From: Synanceia verrucosa
Taxonomy: Eukaryota > Chordata > Actinopteri > Perciformes > Synanceiidae
Assembly (NCBI GenBank): GCA_029721515.1
Contig: JAQQSB010000862.1
Span: forward strand, 124,001 to 188,000
Length of the DNA stretch: 64,000 nt
Reading direction: 5' to 3'
Shown: positions 23,601 to 33,601 of the stretch, one piece after another
Position numbering within the stretch: the stretch's first letter is position 1
Layout: the number at the start of each line of letters is the position of its first letter
Notes under the pieces: model-generated
Database searches by the model: none
The model's input: the letters and a program-made list of their open reading frames with translations, nothing else
What the model was told of the DNA's origin: nothing
Program-made: the position numbers and the translations under genes

Positions 23601-24022
23601 TTACTTGGCCTTTACATATCCTGCAAACAGCGAGCGACTTATTTAAAACATCTCCGTCTTTGCAAAAGCCAAAGTGTTTCCACACACTGGACCGCAATTG
23701 TGGCTTGAAAATTTCACGCTCGCCGGCTTCTCCCCCGCCATCCGCCATGTTGTGTTGTCTGCTGGCGCTTGGTAATGACGTTTCACACAGGAAGCGGCAC
23801 GTAACGTTTAACGTCTTTCAAAAAACATACCCATAGTTTGCCGTGTTTAAGTCCAATGCATTATTTCCTAGTATCGATACAATCGATGGATTACATTTTG
23901 AAACGATGTTTGATCGATATACGTCGTCCAGAAGGCCAACTTGCCGAGCACAGATCGATGTAGTTGGCTCATAGGAATATAAATCGATACATCGATGGAA
24001 TGGATGAATCGTTACACTTCTA
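20624..24022 (-). mobile_element. hAT transposon, ZBED-type, with target duplications
   Basis: The left end TAGGGGTGTAACGATTCG (20624) and the right end, read inward as TAGAAGTGTAACGATTCA (24022), are imperfect terminal inverted repeats. Flanking 8-mers CTATTCAT (20616-20623) and CTTTTCAT (24023-24030) match at 7 of 8 positions, the target-site duplication length expected of hAT elements. Length is 3399 bp. The subterminal regions hold further ATCGAT/GATTCGAT-rich repeats. The transposase lies on the minus strand. Confidence 0.9.
21295..23748 (-). pseudogene. hAT transposase (BED finger), four exons, one premature TGA
   Basis: Exons on the minus strand: 23748-22377, 22096-21993, 21837-21759 and 21659-21295. 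All have GT-AG borders and their phases join. The total is 640 codons with the stop. The ATG at 23748 opens a BED finger (VCRICKGQ with NHLLRRH). Then follow the catalytic region (AITTDGWTS, AIVTDNARNM, CFAHTLNLASH, RWNSSFDMLERFLEQ), ALDPRFKELPYL in exon 2, an acidic linker in exon 3, and the C-terminal dimerisation region (KRYLCIPGTSVPAERVFSTA) in exon 4. The only defect seen is TGA at codon 156 (23281-23283), in the phrase RYQIPS-stop-PHFSEKV; a CGA-to-TGA transition would explain it. Close relatives have a similar domain order and length. Transposition function is inferred from the family. Confidence 0.9.
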
Positions 24023-24030
24023 CTTTTCAT

Positions 24031-24639
24031 TATACATAATAAAACATTTCAACATATTTATCAGAATAAAATAGTAAACCTCACAACTAGTAAAACTGTA
24101 TATGACTGAATACATCATAACGTTATAAGTGTGTATAATTAAAACAAACCATAACTAGTAAAAATATCTGATAATAACAAACCATAACTAGTAAACATGT
24201 CTATGCTTAAAACAAGTCATAAAATAGCACAAGCATGACCTTTCACATCTCAACAGGGCCTATCTATCATGTTAGGGAAAACAGAACCTCTTTTTCCCGC
24301 TGTGTGAAACCTTCCTATTGTCTCCTGGAGATACATAACTGCAATGAGCACAAAATTATTGGTTACAAAATGCTTAGGAACTGTACAGGCTGAATCAACA
24401 AGAGTCTGGAGAAGAATACACTGTAATTTTACCATGCACTCTGAGTGAGAAAGACCTAGGCAGTAGGATGAGAATAATGTGACCTTAAAAAGAGAAACAA
24501 ATTCCAGTTTGCAGCTTTTATGCGCAGCTGAAAAAACATCTTTTAAGCAACGCCTCTGGTTATATGATTTTTAAACTTAGGCTAATAAAAATATAGCTAC
24601 AATCTAACTAAATGCATACACAAAATCCTAACACTAGCT
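24031..24639. other. Gene-free interval
   Basis: AT-rich with a repeated CATAACTAGTAAA phrase (about 24083-24200). No gene is seen. Confidence 0.5.
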
Positions 24640-27600
24640 TCTGGTAGTTGTACAGTAAAGCTACAAGCATCATTTTGTACCATAACCTTGGCCTACTTAC
24701 CAGCTATTGGTCTGCTCTGATTGCAATTTGCTTGATTACTATGAAAATAAGAGCATAGTTAATTTAGCTGAATCATGAGTAACAAATGCTTCATGCTATC
24801 AGTTAAGACATACTGTATCTATACAGCTACATGTAGACCATATCTTTTTTCATGTTTAGCCTTCATGTCAACTTAGCTGTATAAACACAGATACAATAAT
24901 TATGTACATGTATAATAGGAGGGGCAATTTCCCCTATTTAGATGTTACAGTCAAGGCAAAGACCTAGCAAGTAGGCTAATTAGCGATTAGTTTTACTCAC
25001 GATTAGCATACTAATAAACATGAATTTGGTTGTAAAAATGTTGCTATAAGACAGGCAGTACATTACCATAAGACAGACGATGTTGCACTAAACATTTTGA
25101 CCATTTATGACAAATATTCTATCACTTCACAGGCATAAACAGAAGGTAGAATACAGATAATGCTAGCTTGCTAAATAATGACAAGTTAACGTTACCTACC
25201 GTCTCCACGGGCACAATTCACCTTCATGCAGAGACAATTTGATCTTTGCATTTATTTGACGCCAGCTATGTATTCTTATCTCAGTCAGCAGCCTTCAGAA
25301 ATAATACTTAGCTAACATAGGTCATCTTATCTCAGTGAGAACTGTTAGCAACTGTGACTCGATAATATCATCGAACAGAAGGAAACATGCTGCCAACATC
25401 TCCTCAACCGACAACAATAAAACTATAATTAAAGCTGCAAGCAGCGTTGAACGGGCCCTCGCCCCTTGCGACAGCGGGGGGCCGCGTGGCAGGCGTGTGG
25501 CAAGCGACGCGCTCGCGAAAAGTGATGAGGCAAAAGAAATAGTTTGCCTCTTGCGCAAGATGTGGGTTTTGCACGAATGTAAGGTAAAAAGAAATGAAAG
25601 TGGAAAAAATGCAAGAAAGTAGTTGTGTATGCTCTGAAAAGTATCAGTTCACCATGCAGGGCGTGCAACGCAACGCGCTCACAAAAACCCACAAGCAAAA
25701 ATGAACAGAAAACATCAGCGATCGCTTGTGCATTTTCCCCTCTGCTGTACAGTGCCCTTTCTGTACAGTGATTTAATGATGGCTCACAGCTTTCACACGT
25801 CACTTTATCAAATCAAATGCCTCTTGAGATCATATTGAAATTGTACATGACATCTGCATTCATCCAATATCTAATTTGATAAAATACTAAATTATATTAT
25901 ATATAATGATTATTTCACAGGACTAAATGTAACTGTTGCTTGACAGTTAAGCCCATCCACCAGAATGATGATTGTCTTTCAGGATTTTAATCCTCACAAC
26001 TGAACCCTGATGGTGAAAATCTGCAGTCAGTACACTCTAATGTATTTCTTTGGAGCTGTCAGTGGCCTCCAGACAGAGAGAACACCTCAGGCTGGTCACT
26101 GCTGGATTTCATGGTCTGTGCCTCCCCTCTGTGACAAACAGACAGCCTAACACCTCAGAAGGGCTTTCACACCCCTGCTGCCCTGTGACAGGGCAGGTCA
26201 AATTTCACTTCTCCTGCTCCAGGGCACTCACTGTCATCTTCACGTCTTTTCTCATGAACCGTTTGAGGTAATCAAACGCCGTTCGGTACACTTCATCAAG
26301 ACAACACAGGTAGCAAAATTACCTATTTTGGTAGAATTTGAATCAATATTTTTGGAATTATGAATGTGTTATGATAGCTCGTAAATATTGAAAAATTTAG
26401 AGTGACGGACTTCAAAATCGAGTATGGGTTGCAGTGTATGAAAGTTTCGCCTCAATCTGATGAGTAAATTCAGAGAGTTTCAGCTCATTTGGAAGTTCTG
26501 GTGAATTTTGGTAATTTTTTGTTTCCAGCGTCATCTTCACGCTTCTCTGTCAAGGCGTCACCTCAACCTTGATGGGCTGCCACGTCCGCGCCGTTTCACC
26601 AAATCGCACAATATTGGCAGCATTTCATCACCAAGGGCTGTAGGATATGTTGGAAGTGTACATCAAAGGCATAAAACGTGTCATTTCCTGTCGCCAGCGT
26701 GTAACGCTGTGACTTCTAACGAAAGTAGCCATACAGACGTCTTCAGGGCAGGACTGTCATCATACGTGTAATGTTTCATGCAGATCGGATCACGTATGGC
26801 CGAGTTATAACAACAAATGTGTCATGGCGAACACCAAAGTTTGACACGCCCCCACGGCCACGCCCTAAGACTTTTGGACAAGTTTTTACCAACTTTTGCT
26901 CTCACAGGTCTTATGAAAGCACAGACCAGATTTGAAGTGGATCGCATTAAATCTCTAGGAGGAGTTCGTTAAAATACGTCACGTGCACATTGCCCCAACA
27001 TGGACATATAATTCAAAATGGCTGACTTCCCGTTGGTTTTCAGATATGGGTCCAAGAGGCTTTTTTGTTCATCTTGGCAGCCTACAGGTGACTGCCCGAT
27101 TTCATACATGTCAGTGAAACGGTACACGGGGGCTGCTGCATTGAAACATTCTAGGGGGCGCCATTCAGCCAATTTGCCACGCCCAGGCCCAAGACCCCCC
27201 TCAAAAATCAAGTACCCAGACTTACAACATAAGTGCCACGTGTCATGTGCCTACAAGCTATCAAGCATATGTTATTCCAATAAACGCATTAGGGGGCGCT
27301 ACAGAGCTGTTCTTCCACGCACGTGGCCAGCTGTGACATATATCAAATTGCTTTGAGTTTCAAATGTACTAGCAAAGTTTCGTGGGTTTTCGCACATGCT
27401 AAAGGCCTCAAAACTGCGATCGTAAAATGAAAATTTCCGCAGGAAATGGTCCGCAGCTGCTTCCCTGTTGGACAAAAAAAAAAATTAAAAATCTCCAGAC
27501 ATCGTACAGATGTAAGCTATCATGTCACCAAAATTCATGGAAATCGATGCAACTTTGCCCGAAAACGGCCCTACTTTTGGGGGCGCTGTGGAGCCCCCTG

Positions 27601-28160
27601 ACCACGCCCGAGCCCCATCACTTACTAAAATGGCCAGTTTCGCCAAGCTTGAGGTCTGTGCCAAATTTGGTGCGGCTACGAGCGTCCTAAAGGCCTCAAA
27701 AAGGCGCGGCGAGAAATAATAATAACAATAATAATCCCTACAAAAACAATAGGTTCCTCGCAACTTCGTTGCCAGGAGCCGTTCGGCCCCTGGCGACTTC
27801 GTCGCTCAGGCCCTAATAATAATAATAACAATCCCTACAAAAACAATAGGTTCCTCGCAACTTCATTGCCAGGAGCCATTCGGCCCCTGGCGACTTCGTC
27901 GCTCAGGCCCTAAAAACCATGTTCAGTTGAAAAAAAACTTGTTAAAGATGTTGCCAACATGTGAATGTTAAGGTTACTTACCCGTCTGTGGCGCCACTCT
28001 GGAAAATTCCCTCTGCAAGCAGAGATTCAAGCTTTTTCTACAGTTTAACACGCTGTAGAGTTCAAATTTACACTGCATGTCTGGATAAAAACTGACCTGC
28101 TTAGACTCTCTGTCTGTTGTTAACTGGACTGGTCACTGGACACTAGACTGATGTGTGTGT
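24640..28160 (-). repeat. Block E tail, inverted copy, split by an insertion
   Basis: Positions 24640-25427 and 27912-28160 together match 17080-17830 and 47240-47690 in reverse, including the TGGCGCC/GTAAGTAA module near 27985 and the Pol-like ATTATCGAGTCAC stretch near 25360. About 300 bp at 24905-25200 is absent from 17410-17830 but shared with 47575-47690. The break at 25427/27912 marks a clean insertion. Confidence 0.85.
25428..27911 (+). mobile_element. 2.48-kb non-coding insertion with GGGCCC-bearing ends
   Basis: Comparison with uninterrupted copies (17290-17320, 19690-19710, 47465-47490) shows that this stretch begins ATTAAAGCTGCAAGCAGCGT and ends GTCGCTCAGGCCCT. It is inserted within an ACTATAAAAACC site with at most a 1-base duplication. 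The 3' end carries a tandem duplication of roughly 110 bp (about 27720-27815 and 27820-27911), each starting in AATAATAACAAT and ending CTCAGGCCCT. Internal phrases such as AAAATGGCTGACTTCCCGTT are, from memory, common in a high-copy teleost repeat. I cannot name the superfamily. No coding frame has family features. Confidence 0.75.
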
Positions 28161-28254
28161 GTGCATGGGTGTGTATACGTGGGTGTGTGTGGGGGTGTGT
28201 GTGTGAGATTGATAATGTCAGCAATCACACAGTGATGCTGTGTTGATGGAGGTG
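28161..28254. repeat. TG-rich simple sequence
   Basis: Irregular (TG)n with GGGTGTG interruptions joining the block E tail to repeat G. Equivalent to 38450-38475. Confidence 0.75.
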
Positions 28255-29075
28255 CATGAATATCATCGAATTCTGCTGGCCACCCCTACATAATTTCAAC
28301 ACCCCTTGGGCCAGGGCCACCCCTATGATAAAGTCTAGACAGGCCCCTGGTGTGTCTACCATCCACATTAAATATGTGCCTGTCCAAGATTCATGTTACA
28401 AACACACACACCGAAGCATGCACTTCGTGCTTCGCTGTGAAGATTAAATCAGAGTTCGGGGCTTTTATTTTGAAAGGACAGTCATAGCCACAGCTTCCTG
28501 TGAGGAAACAGCTACCCCTCTGGAGTTTGAGGCTTTTATTCTGAAAAATGAGTCTGATTCACAGCAGTTAATCCTATGTGGATCCCCCACTGACACACAT
28601 CAACATCCATTCACACTCTGCCACTGATTATAAGCTGACCTGTCAAATTACCTCTCGTTAAAAAAAAACTGTAAAGAGTAGAGCTTAGATTTTTGGATTT
28701 GAATGATGCTATGGTCATGGAGGTGCATGCACATCACCTAATTCTGCTGTCCACCCCTGCATGGCTTCAACACCTCGTGGGGCACCCCTATGAAAAGTCT
28801 AGGCACGCCCCTGGTTTGTCTCCCACACTGGCTCTCACTGCCTGCCACTGATTTCAAGCTGAGTTGGACCTGTCGAACTCCTCTGAATGAATCAAAACCG
28901 TAAGGAGTACGGCTTTGGGGTTTGGATGAGAGACGGCAGGAGTGGTGTAAATTTGATGTCTCTAGCCCACTCAGAAGGCCGACAGCAGCAGGTTAAACAC
29001 AAGAGGTTTCTCTGCTTTCTCACGTCTTTTCCTCTGAAAAATAACATTGGACTCTATGGAGGGATTTTTTGAGGT
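28255..29075 (+). repeat. Repeat G, direct copy 1
   Basis: Matches 38505-39010 over the phrases CTGGCCACCCCT, GTCTAGACAGGCCCCTGG and GGGGCTTTTATTTTGAAAGG. It contains an internal near-duplication of about 85 bp (two GCTTTTATT-TTGAAA phrases). The right part, through GTTAAACACAAGAGG, matches 8985-9100 in reverse. Confidence 0.8.
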
Positions 29076-29556
29076 GCTGCCCTAATTAAGGGTCTGAAGC
29101 CAAAACTATAAATCTCACAGACACCACAGACACATTGTTACGACCGGCACGAAATTTCCAACGTTTTGCTGTAAAAATTATGTCGGTGGGGCGTACATAG
29201 CCCTCACAATAGCGATTTAAATATATTTTACGACAATTTAGAAGCTGCCCTCCACTCTAGGTGTGTAGTTCTCCCACTCTAGTGCACTAATAGACACCCA
29301 TGTTTACCACTAAGGGACAGCACATGACTTTTCAGGGAAATTGTGATGAAGGCCTGGATTTCTTACTTACAAAATGCAAAGCAATAACCAAGTGGAACCC
29401 CATAAAATTGTCTTGGTGTATCAGCACTGATATAAAATAGTGGTGTCAATATGGTTGAGAGGAAAAAAACATCAAAGGAGCACTGGGTTTCTTCTTTGAG
29501 CCAAGGATCCACAATACTGGGAAAATTCATACCTCAGAAACATTGAAGGAGTACAA

Positions 29557-29594
<38 letters not shown>

Positions 29595-29699
29595 TACACG
29601 CACACACACAAACACATTCACCGACTTCAGCCTGCAGACCTTCCAGCTACCGGGGGGGTTTGGTTGTTGAAGGGTAGTGACTTGCTACTCAGAGACTGA
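29076..29699. other. Gene-free interval with (CA)n
   Basis: Contains a (CA)n array at about 29559-29592, extended by imperfect CA to 29612. The segment around 29245-29320 is loosely related, inverted, to 31435-31500 (shared CTCCCACTCTAGTGCA). No gene. Confidence 0.55.
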
Positions 29700-30800
29700 C
29701 AGATTGACATGGAAACAATACATGCCAAGTCATGTCAACCAAAGTTGTCCAGAGATGTCCACAGATTTCCAAAGATGACCACTGATGTCAGAGAGAGAGA
29801 GAGACCGGCGATGAAGCGACTCAAGCCGAAGTCGCCTCCATGGGATCCAGCAGATCCAAGCACCCGAGGTCCAGACAGAACCTGCAGCCACTCCTCACTG
29901 CTCAACACCTTCCATCTATCTACGAGCAGTGATATGATACACCTACTGTACATGTTCACATATTAAAGAGTTTGATGATTCGATACTAAATTAACTGACC
30001 AAATTTAGTTTATCTAGAGAACTTAATAATGCTGAATAATAAAATACTAAAACTTAGATTCAGAATAGTAAACTGCTCCACAGCCTTCTCTGATGCCTCT
30101 TAAACCCTCAACTGCTGAACGGTGCACAAACCCTGAATTAAGTGTTGTTAACAACAGTACAACTCTTAATGTGGTTCATAGATATCAATCACTGAATCTA
30201 ACTGTTCACACTGAAATAATTAATCATTTGTTCATCCATCTTTCCTTTTTTTTAATCATTCATTCTGTTATGGTCACATTGAATTAATACCATTTATTCA
30301 TCCATCAATCTTCCTGCATTCTGTTATTTTATATTTTCTATTCTATTATTTTCTGTCAGTAGTCTGGTCATGTAGTTTGTCACATTAATCATTTATTATT
30401 AGTTATTTTCTGTGACAGTAGTAGTCTGGTTATAGTTTGTCAAATAAACATCTCATTTATAAAGAACTTGGTTATTTGATTTGTGTGTGTATATAAAGTA
30501 ATTGAATCACTGTACACTAGGTCAAGAACTCCGTAGCACCCTGAGATTAAGAGACTCTATTAATTAATGTCAAGTTCACAAGTTTTCCCTGTTTTAGAAA
30601 AACTGGGTGGCGCCCTGATAATTTCTACTATGAAGAGTGTAATACTGAGTTATACCTGAAGCTGAGTGTCACTACTGTCCTTTACCTTTTATGACAATTC
30701 ATGCTTTATAATTAATGACTTAAGAGTTATTGGTTATTAATAAATTGTTTGATATTAATTAATAATTTATGATTAAATCTGCTCCGAGTATTCATGCTAC
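29700..30800 (+). repeat. Repeat H, copy 3
   Basis: Left part (29705-29900) is the complement of 900-1075. Right part (30360-30620) matches 10500-10760, with the same CACTGTACACTAGGTCAAGA phrase. Frames inside are antisense to one another and not supported. Confidence 0.75.
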
Positions 30801-31080
30801 ACCATGCAGTAATAAACTGAATGTTTGATGTTATTCATTTTATTATTTTAAACATTTAAAACAAACAACATTTTTGAATGAATTGAATTCTTAACAATTA
30901 ACAGCAACACAGAACAAAACAAATGAAACAGTTTTTTCAAAGCATGGCTTCATCATCCTCCATGATGAGGTGGAAGGGAGTCCAGGGTCCAGGGCATCCA
31001 TGGGATCCTGGGGTCCAGGAGGTCTTGGGGGTCCAGGGATCCAGGGGACCTCCTGATCTCATGCACAAGGCCTCCACGGT
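30801..31080. other. AT-rich spacer and GGGTCCAGG-rich tract
   Basis: Between 30970 and 31050 the sequence is a degenerate repeat of GGTCCAGG/GGATCC. The Gly/Pro-rich frames it produces in both directions are composition artefacts. Confidence 0.55.
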
Positions 31081-31098
31081 ACATCACCTTTACCTTGT

Positions 31099-31248
31099 TT
31101 ATGAATGTGGGTGGGACTGCCATTGTTTTTTCCCACATACAGTATGTAATGGGATGATGTGGCTGGTGAATGTGCCGTCAAGCACCTCCACCTTTCTGCC
31201 ATCCAGCCGGACGCCCTCCACGGTGAACATGGTATCAATATCTCCAAA
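31099..31248 (-). CDS. Extra OB-fold C-terminal exon (paralogue of gene A last exon)
   Basis: Following an acceptor (CCTTCAG), a 50-codon exon on the minus strand reads FGDIDTMFTVEGVRLDGRKV, then VEVLDGTF, and ends in TAA. It aligns with the last exons of genes A and B (VTFIQVQGIRYLADGSVEIL and VIKINIKGYRELPKGDIEVL). It sits about 470 bp downstream of the gene A stop, in the same orientation and phase. It could be an alternative last exon or a leftover of a third tandem gene. Confidence 0.5.
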   Translation of the reverse strand, partial: FGDIDTMFTVEGVRLDGRKVEVLDGTFTSHIIPLHTVCGKKQWQSHPHS

Positions 31249-31557
31249 CTGAAGGACAAAAACACATTCACTTTACTGCTGCATGGACTTGCTTATGTGA
31301 CAATCAGTAATATATGAATAATAAAGTGGCCATCAATACAATGATGAAACATGTTAGTCATACAGTTTGGCGATATTGCCGTGTTCAGCATTTCACCATC
31401 TTTCAGACCATGAAATCTTCATAAATCACACTTTAACATGGGTGTCTATTGCGTGCACTAGAGTGGGAGAACGACATGCCTGGAGTGGAGAGCAGCTTCT
31501 GAATCATCTGAAAAAATATTCAGAGGCTGCTCTCCACTCTCTCTCACGCTTTCAATT

Positions 31558-31606
31558 AAGCTGTCTTAGGGCGGAAGGCACCCTGGACAAGTCTCCACCT
31601 CATCAC
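31558..31606 (-). mobile_element. SINE fragment
   Basis: Complement of the SINE segment GGAGACTTGTCCAGGGTG...CCCTAAGACAG found at 8347-8387. Confidence 0.7.
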
Positions 31607-31722
31607 AGAATAAATATAATTAATTAAATAAATATGTCACTAATAATTTAAAAAGAAATAACAATTAATAATAATTAATAAGGAACAATCACTGCTAACA
31701 TTTCATGGGGGGGACACAAATG
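31607..31722. other. A/T-rich simple sequence
   Basis: AATAATTAATAA-type low-complexity stretch between the SINE fragment and the gene A stop. Confidence 0.6.
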
Positions 31723-33137
31723 TCAAATCCTCGTCAGTGAGCTTTTGAGATTAAGGGTGGGGGGCACATTCACTGCTTCCTCTGGAAATCCTGGAAACCT
31801 ATTTTTCCACGCTGCCTGAGGGATGACCCGCTCTGTGTCCCTGTCGTCCAAGATTTCAACGGAGCCATCTGCCAGATATCTGATGCCCTGGACCTGAATG
31901 AATGTCACTTCTGAAATCAACTAGAGAGATAATAAGACAGATGAACCAGCCTAGTGTGATATCCAGTAAAGGTCTAATGGTAGAGGAGACATTCTGTCTA
32001 CATTAATTCACCTACCTCAACCCATGACATGTTTGTTGACTGCAGGGTCAGTCTGTATGGATGGAATGGTCTTCTGTTCATATGGCTAACCTTGATTAGC
32101 ATTCCTCTCTCAATTTTGGTAAGGTTGGCCTTCCTCCACAAAACGATTTTAACCTCTGAGTCCTCCTAAAACAATAAAACATATTGCATGAGCAGTGTTT
32201 ATATGTGACTGAGGCACACATTGACAGAGAGAGAAAAGAAAAAGTAGGGGAGAGAGAGAGAGAAGGACATGATGACACAATAGTCCTGGACCACTAATCC
32301 TCATCCTTACCCTAACTCTAAAAACTTAAGTACTTGGTGATATCAGATCATCCAAAAAGGAGATGGGACTGTTATTTTTGAGTGACAACTTTTAGGACAA
32401 ATCACATCAGTTCAATAATTCCTCACCTCTTTCAGGGTTACCATGTGATATGGCACACCTGTGCCTGTCGGTGTCTTACTCAGCTGCACTTCTTCAAGCT
32501 AAATGTAACAAGAAAAGGAAGTTTTTTAAAAACAAATGCCATAAAAACCTTAAAAAAATCAATTAGGGAACCTGTGATGTGTAAATGCAAGTCATCAAAC
32601 ATTGTAATAATATACTGTATATGAAATGTATTTTTGGACTAATAGTGTAAGGACAAACACATTATGTTACTAAAGCAAGTGATCAGTCCTCTGACTGTCA
32701 CAACCTGAAGCACATTTCTGTCACCCTTGTGCATTTTTTCAAGGTGAGCAAGTGTGATGGAGAGGTAAGAAGCCACACGGCCTTGACTTGAACTTCATCC
32801 TCCACATTAAAAGGAAGGCAGGAATATATGGCCATGTCTTTTTTACAGAGGATAGTGGGGAGTGAAAATTTTGAGACGCCATCATTTTTTCAATATATAA
32901 TAATGACCCTCTTTCACGTTGTTAACAAAGTCCTCATAAATCACAAATTTGGCCACATTTTTCCCATCAGGGACACAGGCACAGACGTTTTCTGCTGTGG
33001 CAAGAGGCCTTACTGCCCCATCTTCCACCTCCCACCTCAGCACTCTCACTGACTCCTGTATGGCCATTACTTTAACCTGCAGAGAGGGCAGTCTCTCATA
33101 GGGCGAGCAGGGTTTAAATACAGACATGAATGCCATT
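31723..33137 (-). CDS. OB-fold (RPA-like) protein, gene A, frameshifts in exon 1
   Basis: The ATG at 33136 lies one base inside an exon that opens after TTTTTCAG, so the 5'UTR is spliced. Exon 1 starts MAFMSVFKPCSPYERLPSLQ and continues with VRVLRWEVEDGAVRP and DGKNVAKFVIYEDF. It loses frame at 32880 (YILKK-stop, with GVSKFSLPTILCKKD in another frame) and again near 32745, before VVTVRGLIT. Exons 2 (32498-32427), 3 (32165-32016) and 4 (31920-31723) are intact and join in phase 0. Exon 3 has DSEVKIVLWRKANL, and exon 4 has VTFIQVQGIRYLADGSVEIL and ends in a stop. Two tandem OB-type beta barrels are implied; single-stranded nucleic acid binding is inferred from the family. The same exon layout is found in gene B. 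Confidence 0.6.
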
Positions 33138-33413
33138 CTGAAAAACAGAAACACCAAAATGTGGTTTTATGAGGCAAGGTGAAATCATTTAGGTTACAGA
33201 ACAAACACAGTGACTTAAAATGTTTTACTTTTCCCAGCAGCCTGTGGACACATAAGGAAGTGTTTATGAAGGAAGTTGATTCCTACTCCAATACAGTAGG
33301 GGGCAGTATGCAGCTTTTCTGCTGGGTTGCAGTCTACCATTGAAGAAAGAAGTAGTTCTGGGGCAGCTGTGCAGAGGAACGGAGCTGCAGATGCAGAGAA
33401 GACTGAATGTTAG

Positions 33414-33480
33414 GTCGCTTTCACACTGTCCTCGTTTGGTCCCTTTAAAGCAGACCAAACGAGGACAGTGTGAAAGCGAC
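33414..33480. repeat. Perfect 28-bp hairpin
   Basis: Arms 33414-33441 and 33453-33480 (starting GTCGCTTTCACACTGTCCTC) are exact complements around an 11-base loop. It may be a foldback MITE remnant or the joined ends of an element. It lies about 280 bp upstream of the gene A start. Confidence 0.95.
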
Positions 33481-33601
33481 TTCAGTGACTATAAAGTCCT
33501 TGCTGTGACCTGAAACTGTGACTGTGTAAACGGATAATTCAATTCTTCAATTCAACTGACAGTTCAATGGAACTGTTGCACTGAATGTAGTCTAATGTTA
33601 G

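Noticed and set aside
25335..25803. Overlapping ORFs at the start of the 2.48-kb insertion
   Set aside because: Fall in a non-coding repeat with biased composition; no family motifs, and one spans the insertion junction.
30923..31138. Gly/Pro-rich, collagen-like frames
   Set aside because: Artefact of a GGGTCCAGG-type degenerate simple repeat; readable in both directions.
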